Source: Rhodospirillales bacterium
GTDB lineage: Bacteria > Pseudomonadota > Alphaproteobacteria > Rhodospirillales > Casp-alpha2
Assembly (NCBI GenBank): GCA_021775095.1
Contig: JAJFII010000057.1
Coordinates: 155,518-219,517 of the forward strand
DNA: 64,000 nt
Reading direction: 5' to 3'
This document shows, piece by piece, positions 53,582 to 62,100 of this stretch; within the stretch, counting starts at the first letter, position 1, and every line of letters starts with the position of its first letter. The notes below the pieces were generated by a model. It saw only the letters and a program-made list of their open reading frames with translations. It was not told the origin of the DNA and searched no databases. The translations under genes and the position numbers were made by a program.

Positions 53582-55279
53582 TTAACTCAGCGGCCACACA
53601 CCCGCCAGATACTTCCAGTTGACAAAATAATAGAGAACAAAAGCCACCAGGAAGATCAGGGCCAGGGTAAAGGTGCCGGGTACGGACATGCCTTCCGAGG
53701 AGCCATGGCCTGCCAATACGGCGGCACCACCCGAAGGGGGCGCGGGTGCCGCGGTCGCGACCGCCGGTGTTTTGGATTTCCCCCAGAGAATTGTGCCGAC
53801 CATGTTGAGGATGAAGATCGCCGCACCAAGACCACCGACCAGAGCCGCCATGCCATTTAGTCCCATCATCAGATGGGCGGCACCTGGAAATTCGTAGGCC
53901 ATGGCCGCGTCGGAAAAATTAATGTCCCAGTGGCGACGGGGAACCCCTAATGTGCCGGCACCCATCATGAACACCGATACCAGGCCCATTCCAATCCCAA
54001 ATAAATAGGGTTGCCATTTTGCCAGGCCAGGCAAAACAAGTTCTTTTTGCCAGAGCACCGGAACAAACCAGTAAGAAAACGCCATGAACGCAAGGGTGGT
54101 TCCGACGACGACGGTACCGTGGAAATGACCCGGTACATATAGCGTATTGTGAATGATGATGTTGAGCTGTTCCGCCCCCATCATGACACCGGTAATGCCG
54201 CCAAGAAAACCAAACATAACCACCGACAAGGCAAATCCGGCGAACGCGGGGTTGCCCCAGGGGGCTTTGCGTAACCACTCGAACAGCCCCTTGTTATATC
54301 CCTTTTTCCGTTGCGCCGCCTCCACCGCGCCGGGAACCGTCAGGCCGTGGATCATGCTGCCGAGCACTGCCAAATAGAGCGCGTAGCTGGTATTGAATAT
54401 TTTATATTCGGAGCTCAGGCCCGGCTCGACCAACAGATGATGCACGCTCGCCAACTGCAGGAACAGAATATAAAGCAGAAACGCCGTCCGGCTGACTTTC
54501 TCGGACAAGGGTTTGGCCCCGAACAAAATTGCCGCAAGGGCATACCACAGTGAAATGTGGACAACGACATTTACCTGTTGCGAGGAATGTCCCATTGCCC
54601 ACCAGACAATTTTGTACATCAAGGTATCTATGTGGCCGATATAACCCACTGACCACAACAGGGTCGGGATCAGAATGATCGCGCCGGCGGCAATGGTGAA
54701 TACCGCAATAATCGCCGCCACGGTCGCACCGAACACCACCAAAGGCACGGAACCGCTATAGGTTTTATCCTGTTTGGCGATCACCAGTGTTCCGAAAAAC
54801 ACAAAACAGGCGAGCAGAACGCCAACAGCAAAGACGATAATACCCAAATAAAAATCCGGTGCGGCTTTCATCGGCACATAGGAGGTGAACATCACCGATG
54901 AATCGCCGCGGAGCACCGCAATGTTTGTTACAATTGCGCCGCCCAACATCATCCAATAGGCGAGCCAGGCGACTTTCGGCGCGGCCAGACGGGAGCCCAG
55001 CAAGACCGCACCAGCAAAATATAAAACCGCCACTTCAAAGAAAATAATCCAGACCAGCAAGACGTCAAAGCCGTGCGCAGTCAGGGCCATATAAAACCAT
55101 TCAGCCGGCAACAGGTGAACGGCCGGCCAGCGGGTCAAGGCGACGCCCAAACCAAACAGCCCGCCGATCAGCAGAAAGACCACGCCGCTAACGGCGTTCC
55201 ACTTGATCAGTTTATCTGCATTCAGATCAATCTCGAACCCGGTATCGGGGCAAGTCCTGTAGTTGGATGTGTTAATCAT
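53582..55279 (-). CDS. Heme-copper oxidase subunit I, probable nitric oxide reductase type (NorY/eNOR-like)
   Basis: A 565-residue catalytic subunit with about 13 membrane segments. All six metal His are present: H69 and H387 (low-spin heme), H385 (high-spin heme), and H231, H280, H281 (CuB). The canonical CuB segment GHPEVY is replaced by GHSSQQ (H231-Q235), so the cross-linked Tyr used by A- and B-type oxygen reductases is missing. NOR enzymes of the heme-copper superfamily also lack that Tyr. With a CuA subunit II, CtaB, SCO and NirK nearby, I infer a NorSY (sNOR) or eNOR-like nitric oxide reductase. The C-terminal Ala/Pro-rich linker before the last helix is unusual. An atypical oxygen reductase remains possible. 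Confidence 0.8.
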   Translation of the reverse strand: MINTSNYRTCPDTGFEIDLNADKLIKWNAVSGVVFLLIGGLFGLGVALTRWPAVHLLPAEWFYMALTAHGFDVLLVWIIFFEVAVLYFAGAVLLGSRLAAPKVAWLAYWMMLGGAIVTNIAVLRGDSSVMFTSYVPMKAAPDFYLGIIVFAVGVLLACFVFFGTLVIAKQDKTYSGSVPLVVFGATVAAIIAVFTIAAGAIILIPTLLWSVGYIGHIDTLMYKIVWWAMGHSSQQVNVVVHISLWYALAAILFGAKPLSEKVSRTAFLLYILFLQLASVHHLLVEPGLSSEYKIFNTSYALYLAVLGSMIHGLTVPGAVEAAQRKKGYNKGLFEWLRKAPWGNPAFAGFALSVVMFGFLGGITGVMMGAEQLNIIIHNTLYVPGHFHGTVVVGTTLAFMAFSYWFVPVLWQKELVLPGLAKWQPYLFGIGMGLVSVFMMGAGTLGVPRRHWDINFSDAAMAYEFPGAAHLMMGLNGMAALVGGLGAAIFILNMVGTILWGKSKTPAVATAAPAPPSGGAAVLAGHGSSEGMSVPGTFTLALIFLVAFVLYYFVNWKYLAGVWPLS

Positions 55280-55291
55280 GATCTCGCCCCC

Positions 55292-55834
55292 CTATTTTGC
55301 CACAACATGAATTTTGCCAACCATGGTGTGATGACCAATGCCGCAAAACTCATTGCAGACAACGGAGTATTCACCGATTCGATTGGGTTTGATGGTAACC
55401 ACCATTTCGTAATCCGGATGGACTTGCAGGTTGATGTTTTCCGGCAGCAGGGAAAAGCCGTGCTGGTAATCCATGGAGGACAAATGCAATCGATAGGTTT
55501 GGTCTTTTTCAAGTTCCAGGACCGGCCACCATTCCCAAAGCCGTGCCAACATATAGATATCACTGCCAGCCGGCGGGTGGACGACCGGAGTTCCCGTATC
55601 CCCCTCTTCACGGACCGTGAATTTTTCGGCCATCGCTTCTGTCCGCTCGGCGAACACATCGGGTTTGATGCGGTAGGCTTCGTTGGACAAATTTTGTTCG
55701 CCGGCAATATGCCAGTAGGGCATCATGACAAACATGATCAGCGACCAAACCAAAGCAATGACAATCCAGAGAATTTCCGAACGTTCGATGGGTTCTTTCC
55801 ACCAAATTCGTTTTTCGGGTGGGTATATAGACAT
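55292..55834 (-). CDS. CuA-containing oxidase subunit II (NorS-like)
   Basis: A 180-residue subunit with one N-terminal membrane segment (about 22-40) and a cupredoxin domain. The CuA ligands are complete: H125, C160, E162, C164, H168 and M171 in C-N-E-F-C-G-I-G-H-H-T-M. It accepts electrons from a cytochrome c and passes them to subunit I. The ATG at 55834 has GAGGGGG five bases upstream; an in-frame upstream Met is weaker. It lies between the small membrane subunit and subunit I in the same operon. NorS of sNOR clusters also carries CuA. Confidence 0.9.
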   Translation of the reverse strand: MSIYPPEKRIWWKEPIERSEILWIVIALVWSLIMFVMMPYWHIAGEQNLSNEAYRIKPDVFAERTEAMAEKFTVREEGDTGTPVVHPPAGSDIYMLARLWEWWPVLELEKDQTYRLHLSSMDYQHGFSLLPENINLQVHPDYEMVVTIKPNRIGEYSVVCNEFCGIGHHTMVGKIHVVAK

Positions 55835-55844
55835 GGGACCCCCT

Positions 55845-56039
55845 CTAATTTGCAATGGGGATCGATGTGATTTCGATGATCCCCCAAATGATGTAAAAAA
55901 CCGTCGGGATGGTGACCCCTAAAAACAGCAGCAAAAAAGGGTTGTCCAAAATTTGCTGCATAAAAGGTATGGGTTCTAAAAAATCGGCTGGGTCTTTCGG
56001 GACTTCAGACTGAGGCCCATTAGGTGGTGTCTCTGTCAC
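55845..56039 (-). CDS. Small single-helix subunit of the oxidase complex
   Basis: A 64-residue protein: a polar Pro-rich N-terminus (about 25 residues), then one membrane helix (N-P-F-L-L-L-F-L-G-V-T-I-P-T-V-F-Y-I-I-W) and a short tail. The GTG at 56039 has an AGAGGAG site eight bases upstream, far better than the upstream ATG at 56111. It is the first gene of the oxidase operon, ten bases before subunit II. Single-helix subunits are typical of B-type and related oxidases; no named family is assigned. Confidence 0.75.
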   Translation of the reverse strand: MTETPPNGPQSEVPKDPADFLEPIPFMQQILDNPFLLLFLGVTIPTVFYIIWGIIEITSIPIAN

Positions 56040-56404
56040 GTGATTTACTCCTCTAAATCCGACGACGGCACATTTGCTTCCGGCACAAAACCATGCTTTG
56101 CCCAACGCCACCTTGATTTAGGTCAATTGGCCTTGGGCGGTGCCAATTTTGAAGGGCAAAACAGCCGATGGGGTCGGTGACGTCACGCCAGGTGGAAAGA
56201 ACAGGAACCGGTTTAATCACCTTGCTGTTAGGGCAAAGCCACCCTGGCGCATCAACCCGTTTGCTGCGGTACTTGCCTTGCGTCAGAAAAGCCGAAGTGG
56301 GTTGGCACCGGGATCAGGTCAATTGCGAAAAACTCAAGCAAAAAACCCAAGCAAAAAAACAAATTAAAAACCGACGGTCGCTTGTCCGCTTCTACCCTGT
56401 CCGG
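56040..56404. other. Promoter region between the cytochrome c and oxidase genes
   Basis: A 365-base gap with the FNR/Dnr-like box at 56113-56126, a GTGACGTCAC palindrome at 56177-56186, and T-rich minus-strand sequence after the cytochrome c stop that may terminate that transcript. No protein gene is supported. Confidence 0.5.
56113..56126 (-). promoter_or_regulatory. FNR/Dnr/NnrR-like box upstream of the oxidase operon
   Basis: TTGATTTAGGTCAA matches the FNR-family consensus TTGAT-N4-ATCAA at nine of ten bases. It is centred about 80 bases before the GTG of the first oxidase gene, a normal place for an activator site. FNR-type regulators respond to low oxygen or NO. Confidence 0.65.
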
Positions 56405-57118
56405 TTATTTGAGGGTTTTCATGTAAGCGAGAATATCCGCCTTGTCTTTTGCCGACTTTAACCCTGGGAAGCGGGCGGTTGTGCCTTTTAAGAATTGTTC
56501 AGGATCGGCCAGAAACCCAACCAGATTGTTGTCGGTCCAGGTCAGACCGGAATTTTTCAGGGCATCGGAGTATTTAAAACCGGCAATGGCGGCAGCCGGT
56601 TTGCCTGCCATGTCAAACAGGTTCGGTCCAAATACAACTTTTCCACCCTTCTCGAAACTGTGGCAAACAATACAGTGTTTGGTGGCAACTGTTTTACCAT
56701 CCTCGGCATTGCCAACGGCGATTTTGGCGCTATTGGCACCGCGCAGGGTTTCAAAATATGCCAGCAAATCGGCGCGTTGCGTGGCTTTTTTGAGACCGGC
56801 AAAGCTCATCTTGGTTCTTTTGACGACTTTTTTTGGTTTCGCGACAAAATCCGAAAAGGTCGCCGGATCCCAAATCAGGCCCGATGCGGCCATGGCTTTC
56901 GAATATTTGTACCCCGCCACCTTGCCCGCAGGTTGGTTCAAAATACCGAACAGGTTGGGGCCAAGGCGGTTTTTCCCGCCTTCCGTCAAGGTGTGGCAGG
57001 CCTGGCATTTTTTTGCCAGTTTTTCACCCTTGGACGCATCCCCTGCGGCCATGGCGCTGGAGTTGATCGCCAAAAAGCCGGCAACCGTGCAAATCGTAAA
57101 TATCGGTTTCAGTTTCAC
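56405..57118 (-). CDS. Diheme cytochrome c
   Basis: A 237-residue periplasmic cytochrome made of two class I cytochrome c domains in tandem. Each has a C-x2-C-H site (C-Q-A-C-H near residue 46, C-I-V-C-H near residue 152) and a distal Met segment. The signal peptide ends A-M-A near residue 26. The GTG at 57118 follows AGGAG at ideal spacing; the ATG at 57133 would place that site inside the gene. It lies between nirK and the oxidase operon and is a plausible electron donor for NirK or for the CuA subunit. The two domains are similar to each other, suggesting duplication. Confidence 0.9.
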   Translation of the reverse strand: MKLKPIFTICTVAGFLAINSSAMAAGDASKGEKLAKKCQACHTLTEGGKNRLGPNLFGILNQPAGKVAGYKYSKAMAASGLIWDPATFSDFVAKPKKVVKRTKMSFAGLKKATQRADLLAYFETLRGANSAKIAVGNAEDGKTVATKHCIVCHSFEKGGKVVFGPNLFDMAGKPAAAIAGFKYSDALKNSGLTWTDNNLVGFLADPEQFLKGTTARFPGLKSAKDKADILAYMKTLK

Positions 57119-57148
57119 AATGCTCTCCTGCATTTTAATGCCCGTCGT

Positions 57149-57171
57149 CCGCCGAAAGGTTGTGTCGGCGG
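57149..57171 (-). repeat. Hairpin between nirK and the cytochrome c gene
   Basis: CCGCCGA and TCGGCGG form a perfect 7-bp stem with a nine-base loop. No T-tract follows, so it is more likely an mRNA-processing or stability element than a full terminator. Confidence 0.4.
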
Positions 57172-57196
57172 GTGTTAAGGGGGTCCGCAATATCGC

Positions 57197-58339
57197 TTAA
57201 ATAGCCGTCGGTTTTTTAACCTGCATCATCAGGTCGTTATCCCATTTACCTTCGACCACAAAGTGCGCGGCGGCCCCCTTGAGCACGGCTTCAATCAGGT
57301 TGTGATTGACGTAGGCATAAAGGCCTGGCTGTTTGAAGGTATAGGTCACAGCTCCCGCCGCACCACCGGCGATAAACCAGGTTTCAAGACCGGTTTGCGG
57401 ATCGTCGGTAAAGGATCCCGTTGACCAGACGTTATCCCCGTGGCCACCAATGAGGTGTGGTCGGGTATCGCGGTTGGCCTGCGAGTGAACAATCAGGACG
57501 GTTTCGCCGACCTTGGCTTTCAGGGCCTTGTCCCCAGTCAGAGCCCCGACGGCACCATTAAAGACAATGTGGCTCGGAATAAGCGTCGCCATCACTTCCA
57601 TGGAGTCCGCATAGTCCTCGCCGGCGGTATCGTATTTTAGGTATTCACCGTCTTCGTCTTTGGCTAAATAGTAGTCCTGCTCACCGATATAATATGCCCG
57701 GTCGTAGCCAACCGGAGTGCCGCCTTTCCCCTTAAGACCATCGCGCGGCAAAACCATAATGGCCCCATTCATGCCATGCACCACATGGTAAGGGATCATC
57801 GCCCCACCCGGCGCACAATGATAAACAAATACACCGGCCTTAGTTGCCTTAAAACGCAACACACATTCTTCACCGGGCGTCACGTGGGTCAGCCCGCCGC
57901 CGCCCAGGGCACCGGTCGACGCATGAAAATCAATATTGTGTTCCATAGCATTTGTATCCGGGTTGACCAGGGTCAACTCGACATAATCGTTTTCGTGAAC
58001 AACAATCATCGGACCGGGAACTGAGCCATTAAAGGTCAATGCCCAAATTTCGGCGCCATTGTCGTCGAGAACCATTTTTTTCTCTTCAATGACCAACCGA
58101 ACCTCAACGACCGTTGGCCCGCCGCGGGCGACCTGGTCGTGTTTGGGAAAAAACGGCGGTGCCACCATTTCCTGTTTTACCCGTGGAAGCGCGGCAATTT
58201 CCTGCTCGGTTTTGGCGGACGCTGCTGCGGCGTTTGTAGAAGCCATTTCGGCAACGATCAGCCCAGCGCCAACGACGGCTGTTCCTGCAAGAAAATTCCG
58301 CCGGGATAGGGTCTCCTGGTCCGTATCTGATTTACCCAT
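57197..58339 (-). CDS. nirK: Copper-containing nitrite reductase
   Basis: A 380-residue NirK, which reduces nitrite to nitric oxide in the periplasm. A twin-arginine signal (S-R-R-N-F-L-A-G) leads. Type 1 copper ligands are H134, C175, H185 and M190; type 2 ligands are H139, H174 and the late H in Y-A-Y-V-N-H-N, with catalytic D137 and the H in L-I-G-G-H-G-D. Between C175 and H185 there is one residue more than in the Alcaligenes-type loop ([12 protein letters not shown]). The ATG at 58339 follows GGAGC at good spacing and is preferred over 58351. The diheme cytochrome c gene follows on the same strand. An FNR-like box lies about 100 bases upstream. Confidence 0.96.
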   Translation of the reverse strand: MGKSDTDQETLSRRNFLAGTAVVGAGLIVAEMASTNAAAASAKTEQEIAALPRVKQEMVAPPFFPKHDQVARGGPTVVEVRLVIEEKKMVLDDNGAEIWALTFNGSVPGPMIVVHENDYVELTLVNPDTNAMEHNIDFHASTGALGGGGLTHVTPGEECVLRFKATKAGVFVYHCAPGGAMIPYHVVHGMNGAIMVLPRDGLKGKGGTPVGYDRAYYIGEQDYYLAKDEDGEYLKYDTAGEDYADSMEVMATLIPSHIVFNGAVGALTGDKALKAKVGETVLIVHSQANRDTRPHLIGGHGDNVWSTGSFTDDPQTGLETWFIAGGAAGAVTYTFKQPGLYAYVNHNLIEAVLKGAAAHFVVEGKWDNDLMMQVKKPTAI

Positions 58340-59178
58340 TTTTTGCTCCATTATGGAAAATATATTTCGAGGGATCGTCTTTGCGGTTCAATAATCTTTG
58401 CCAGGAACCCTAGCGCCAAATGGCGCTTCACAAATTGATATAGGTCAGTTGCAATAGAAAATTCCTGTGCCGCCATCCAAATTGGAATTTCTGTAAAAAC
58501 CATTGCGTTGCCACCCTCAAAGGATCGAAGGGACCTGAAGGTCATGGCCGAATACCGCACATCGATATTCACGGCGACGGTGTCAGGGCAAACTTTTTTG
58601 CCTTGGTGGTCTGAGTTCTGTCACGTCTGTGATCAATAAATCCACCGCACGAGCCCCGGTTCCGTTCAACGGCAGCCGGTTTCGCCCGAAATCATCGGAC
58701 CCTGATGGCAGGCCGTAACCTGCTGGTCTTGTGGCAGCACGCAGAACGACCCGCCACGCCGGGTAGGAACAGCGGCAGCATTGGCTAGGAAGGGGTAAAT
58801 GTTCACTTTATGTGCCACTTATTTATTTGAATGTAAGGGTTTCGTAATATGTCTACAGTACATATATATAGTGGTGGATTGGAGTCATTGGATAGATCAC
58901 AAGGGAAGGACGTCTGAAAAATGCATTTCATAGGTTTTTAAAAACAGTTAACCGATGACGGTTTATTTCGGTTACGGTGGCATCTGCGGCCGTCCAGTTT
59001 TTGTGCTCGCAAACGGCAACAGACGCTATTCTTTTATTAACAAAATCTCGGACGTCAACAGCCGTTGACGCAATGAGAGTATGAAAGCTGGTATCTCCGG
59101 TTATCTATCGCATTGTGTCGCACCGATGCGACAATACGATTAGCGATAAACGGTGATGCATCTGCGCCAAAGCAAACC
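58340..59178. other. Divergent control region between nirK and the secretion genes
   Basis: An 839-base gap. It holds an AGCGCC-AAAT-GGCGCT palindrome (58412-58427), the FNR-like box (58435-58448) and, near the secretion genes, an inverted repeat TATGT-N7-ACATA (58848-58864). A 73-codon minus frame (58351-58572) is open but contains the FNR-like box, so it is not called. Confidence 0.5.
58435..58448 (-). promoter_or_regulatory. FNR/Dnr/NnrR-like box upstream of nirK
   Basis: TTGATATAGGTCAG matches eight of ten consensus bases and is nearly the same as the box before the oxidase operon (TTGATTTAGGTCAA). The shared GTCA right half suggests one regulator for both units. Confidence 0.55.
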
Positions 59179-62100
59179 ATGGCAAAAAAGATTGATCAAA
59201 ATCTCAATAAAAGATTATTCGCCTTTTCGGGACTGCGTTATGCCGTGCCTGAATTATTTGTTTCCGGGTTGTTAATCAATCTGCTTGCGTTGGCACTGCC
59301 TTTGGCGCTGATGCAGATGTACGACCGGATTATCCCCAATCAGGCGATCTCAACTCTGACATTGTTGGTGTCGGGCGTGGTCGGCGCCATATTTCTTGAA
59401 ACTCTTTTACGTATTCTGCGCAGTTATGTGACCGGTTGGCTTGGATCGCGGTTCGAACATCGTGTATCCGTAGCCGGGCTTGAGCACTTAAGTAAAGTAC
59501 CGTCTCGACAGTTTTCTGCAGAGGAGACCGGAGTTTATACGGAACAGATCCGGTCGGCTGGCCTGGTTCGTGATTTTTATTCCGGCCAGGCGCTTTTGGT
59601 TCTCATAGACCTGCCTTTTGCGGTTATTTACGTCGGTGTGATTGGCGTGATTGGCGGGTGGTTGGCGGCTGTCGCGGTTGTCATGATCGTTTTGTTTATC
59701 TGCCTAACCAGTTACTTTGGGTCAAAATTGCGCAAGAGTATCGAAGAAAGAACCCACCAGGACGACCGCCGATATAATTTTTTGATCGAAACCTTTCGTG
59801 GCATCCATTCCGTGAAAACCATGGCCATGGAACCGCTGATGCACAGGCGTTATGAGTGCCTCCAGGAAATGAATGTTGAACAGGGTTCAGCACTTTCCGA
59901 CCGCAATTCCGTGGCCACCAATATGGGAACTAATTTCAGCCAACTGATGACAGTGACCATCGTCGCAAGTGGGGCTTATTTTGCCGTTGACAATGACCTG
60001 ACCTTGGGTGCCCTGTCGGCCTGCATCATGCTCGCCAACAGATCCCTGCAACCCTTGCGGCGCGGATTGGCGACGTGGATCCGATTTCAGTCCTTTAAAG
60101 TGGCCAGAGAACGTCTCGCAAGTTTGTTCCGTATAGAAATACTGGAAGACGAAACGCCATATCCGAATTTCGGAGAACTGCAAGGTGCCATCGAACTTAA
60201 AAACGTCAAAATCAAGTTTCCCAGATCGCACGAGCCCTTATTCGAGAACCTCAACCTGACGGTCGCACCAGGTGAGTGTATTGCTATTCTGGGCGACAGC
60301 GGGAGCGGTAAATCCAGCCTATTGAATATGATGAGTGGCAACTTGAATCCGGATGAGGGTGAAATCCTCATCGACGGGGTGCCGATCCGCCGGGTGCCAA
60401 AAAGCATTCTCGATCAGCGCGTTGCCCACCTGCCACAACGCGGCAACCTGATTGGCGGCTCAATTCTTGAGAACATAACCATGTTCGACGACGAATTGAC
60501 GGACCAGGCGATAAAAGCCAGCGAGGAACTGGCTTTGGACAAGGTCGTTGCCGGTATGCGGCTGGGATATGAAACACAGATCGGTGATGGTGCGGTTGAT
60601 ACCATGCCGGCGGGCATTCGCCAGCGTATTGCGATCGCCCGCGAGATCGTTTTCGATCCGACAATCATTTTGTTTGATGAAGCCAATCTGGCAATGGACG
60701 GGCAGGGCGAAGGCGCGGTTCGGGTCTATCTCGAAAAGATGAAAGGCAAAGCGACAATTATCCTGGTCGCCCACCGCCCCTCGTTAGTAAAAATGGCCGA
60801 TAGTTTTTACGACATTGAGGATGGAAAATTAAAGAAAACCACTTTCGACGAACATATGAAAGCCGGCAAATTTGACGCAAAGGCGAAAGCAAAAACACCA
60901 GAACAACCCTTAAGACAAGACTGGCAATTGACCGATGCCATCCATCATTTTCCCGTCGCTTCGGACCTGTCCCTGTGTCTGCCGGCGTTGTTGGCCGGTA
61001 TGAAATGGCATGGCGCGACAAGAAGTGTCGCAGAATCCCTGCCTCACCTGGCGAATTCTCTGGACCTATCGGGATTTCGTTCGGTTATGGCCAATCTTAA
61101 TTATGACAGCGACAGTTATCGAATTAATTTTAAGGACCTTGACCCGCGCCTTCTGCCCTGTCTTTTCGTCCCCGACAATGAGCCCGCCAAAGTGGTTCTC
61201 GATTGGACCCAGGAAGGCGGTTTTCGGTATTTCGAAAGTGAAACGGTTTCCGTTGTCAGCGGCAGTAACTTTAATGAACAGGGCGAAGCCTATATTTTTA
61301 CCCGACAGCAAAAAGCCGACGTCCCGGCGGTTAATGCGAATGATGGATGGACCCGGAAAATCATTAGCCGGTTTAAGGGGTTCATTGCACTGACCCTTGG
61401 GATTACCGTCTTAAGCACGATCCTGTCGTTGGCGACACCACTGTTTGTTATGGGGACTTTTAATTTTGTGTTGCCGACCGGGGATATGAAAATTGAAATG
61501 ATGCTCCTGCTCGGTGTCGCCCTGGCCTTTGCCATCGACTGGAAATTGAAAACCCTGAAGGGGCGGATCATGTCCTTTATGGCAGGCCGCAGCGAATATA
61601 TTATCGGCAACAGCATCTTTCAGAAAATTTTGGATCTGCCGGCCCCGTCGATCGAACGGGTACCGGTGGCCGAGCAGGTTGCCCGTGTCAAGGACCTCGA
61701 GGCGTTGCGTAATTTTTTCCTGGGCCCCCTGTCGACCCTGGCCTATGAGCTTCCGGCGTCACTGGTTTTTGTGATTGTTCTGACCATTATTAATCCATGG
61801 ATGTTGCTCGTCGTCCTCGCCATCATCGCGTCTTTTGCGATTCTTGGGGGGTTGACCTTTCGACCGCAAACCCGACGCACCAGCAAGGCAACCCGGCTGC
61901 TTGCGCGGCGGGATGAATTTTTGGAAGAAACCCTCGACAACATGGTTACCCTGAAATCCGCCGATGCAACGGATCGGTGGATCGAACGGTATCGGGAGTT
62001 TTCCGGACAGGCCGCCTTCGCTGAGTTTAAATCGCAGCAGTTTAACGAGCGGGTATCGGGCCTGTCGCAGATGATTTCTATGTTTGGTGGTGTTGGCGCG

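Noticed and set aside
55073..55870. 265-codon plus-strand frame over the oxidase subunit II gene
   Set aside because: The minus strand carries complete CuA ligands and a good start; the plus frame is a shadow.
56442..57200. Two plus-strand frames of 252 and 227 codons over the cytochrome c gene
   Set aside because: The minus strand has a signal peptide and two C-x2-C-H heme sites; the plus frames have no motif.
58351..58572. 73-codon minus-strand frame just upstream of nirK
   Set aside because: It has a GTG start without a ribosome-binding site and contains the FNR-like box, so the DNA is better explained as the nirK promoter and leader.
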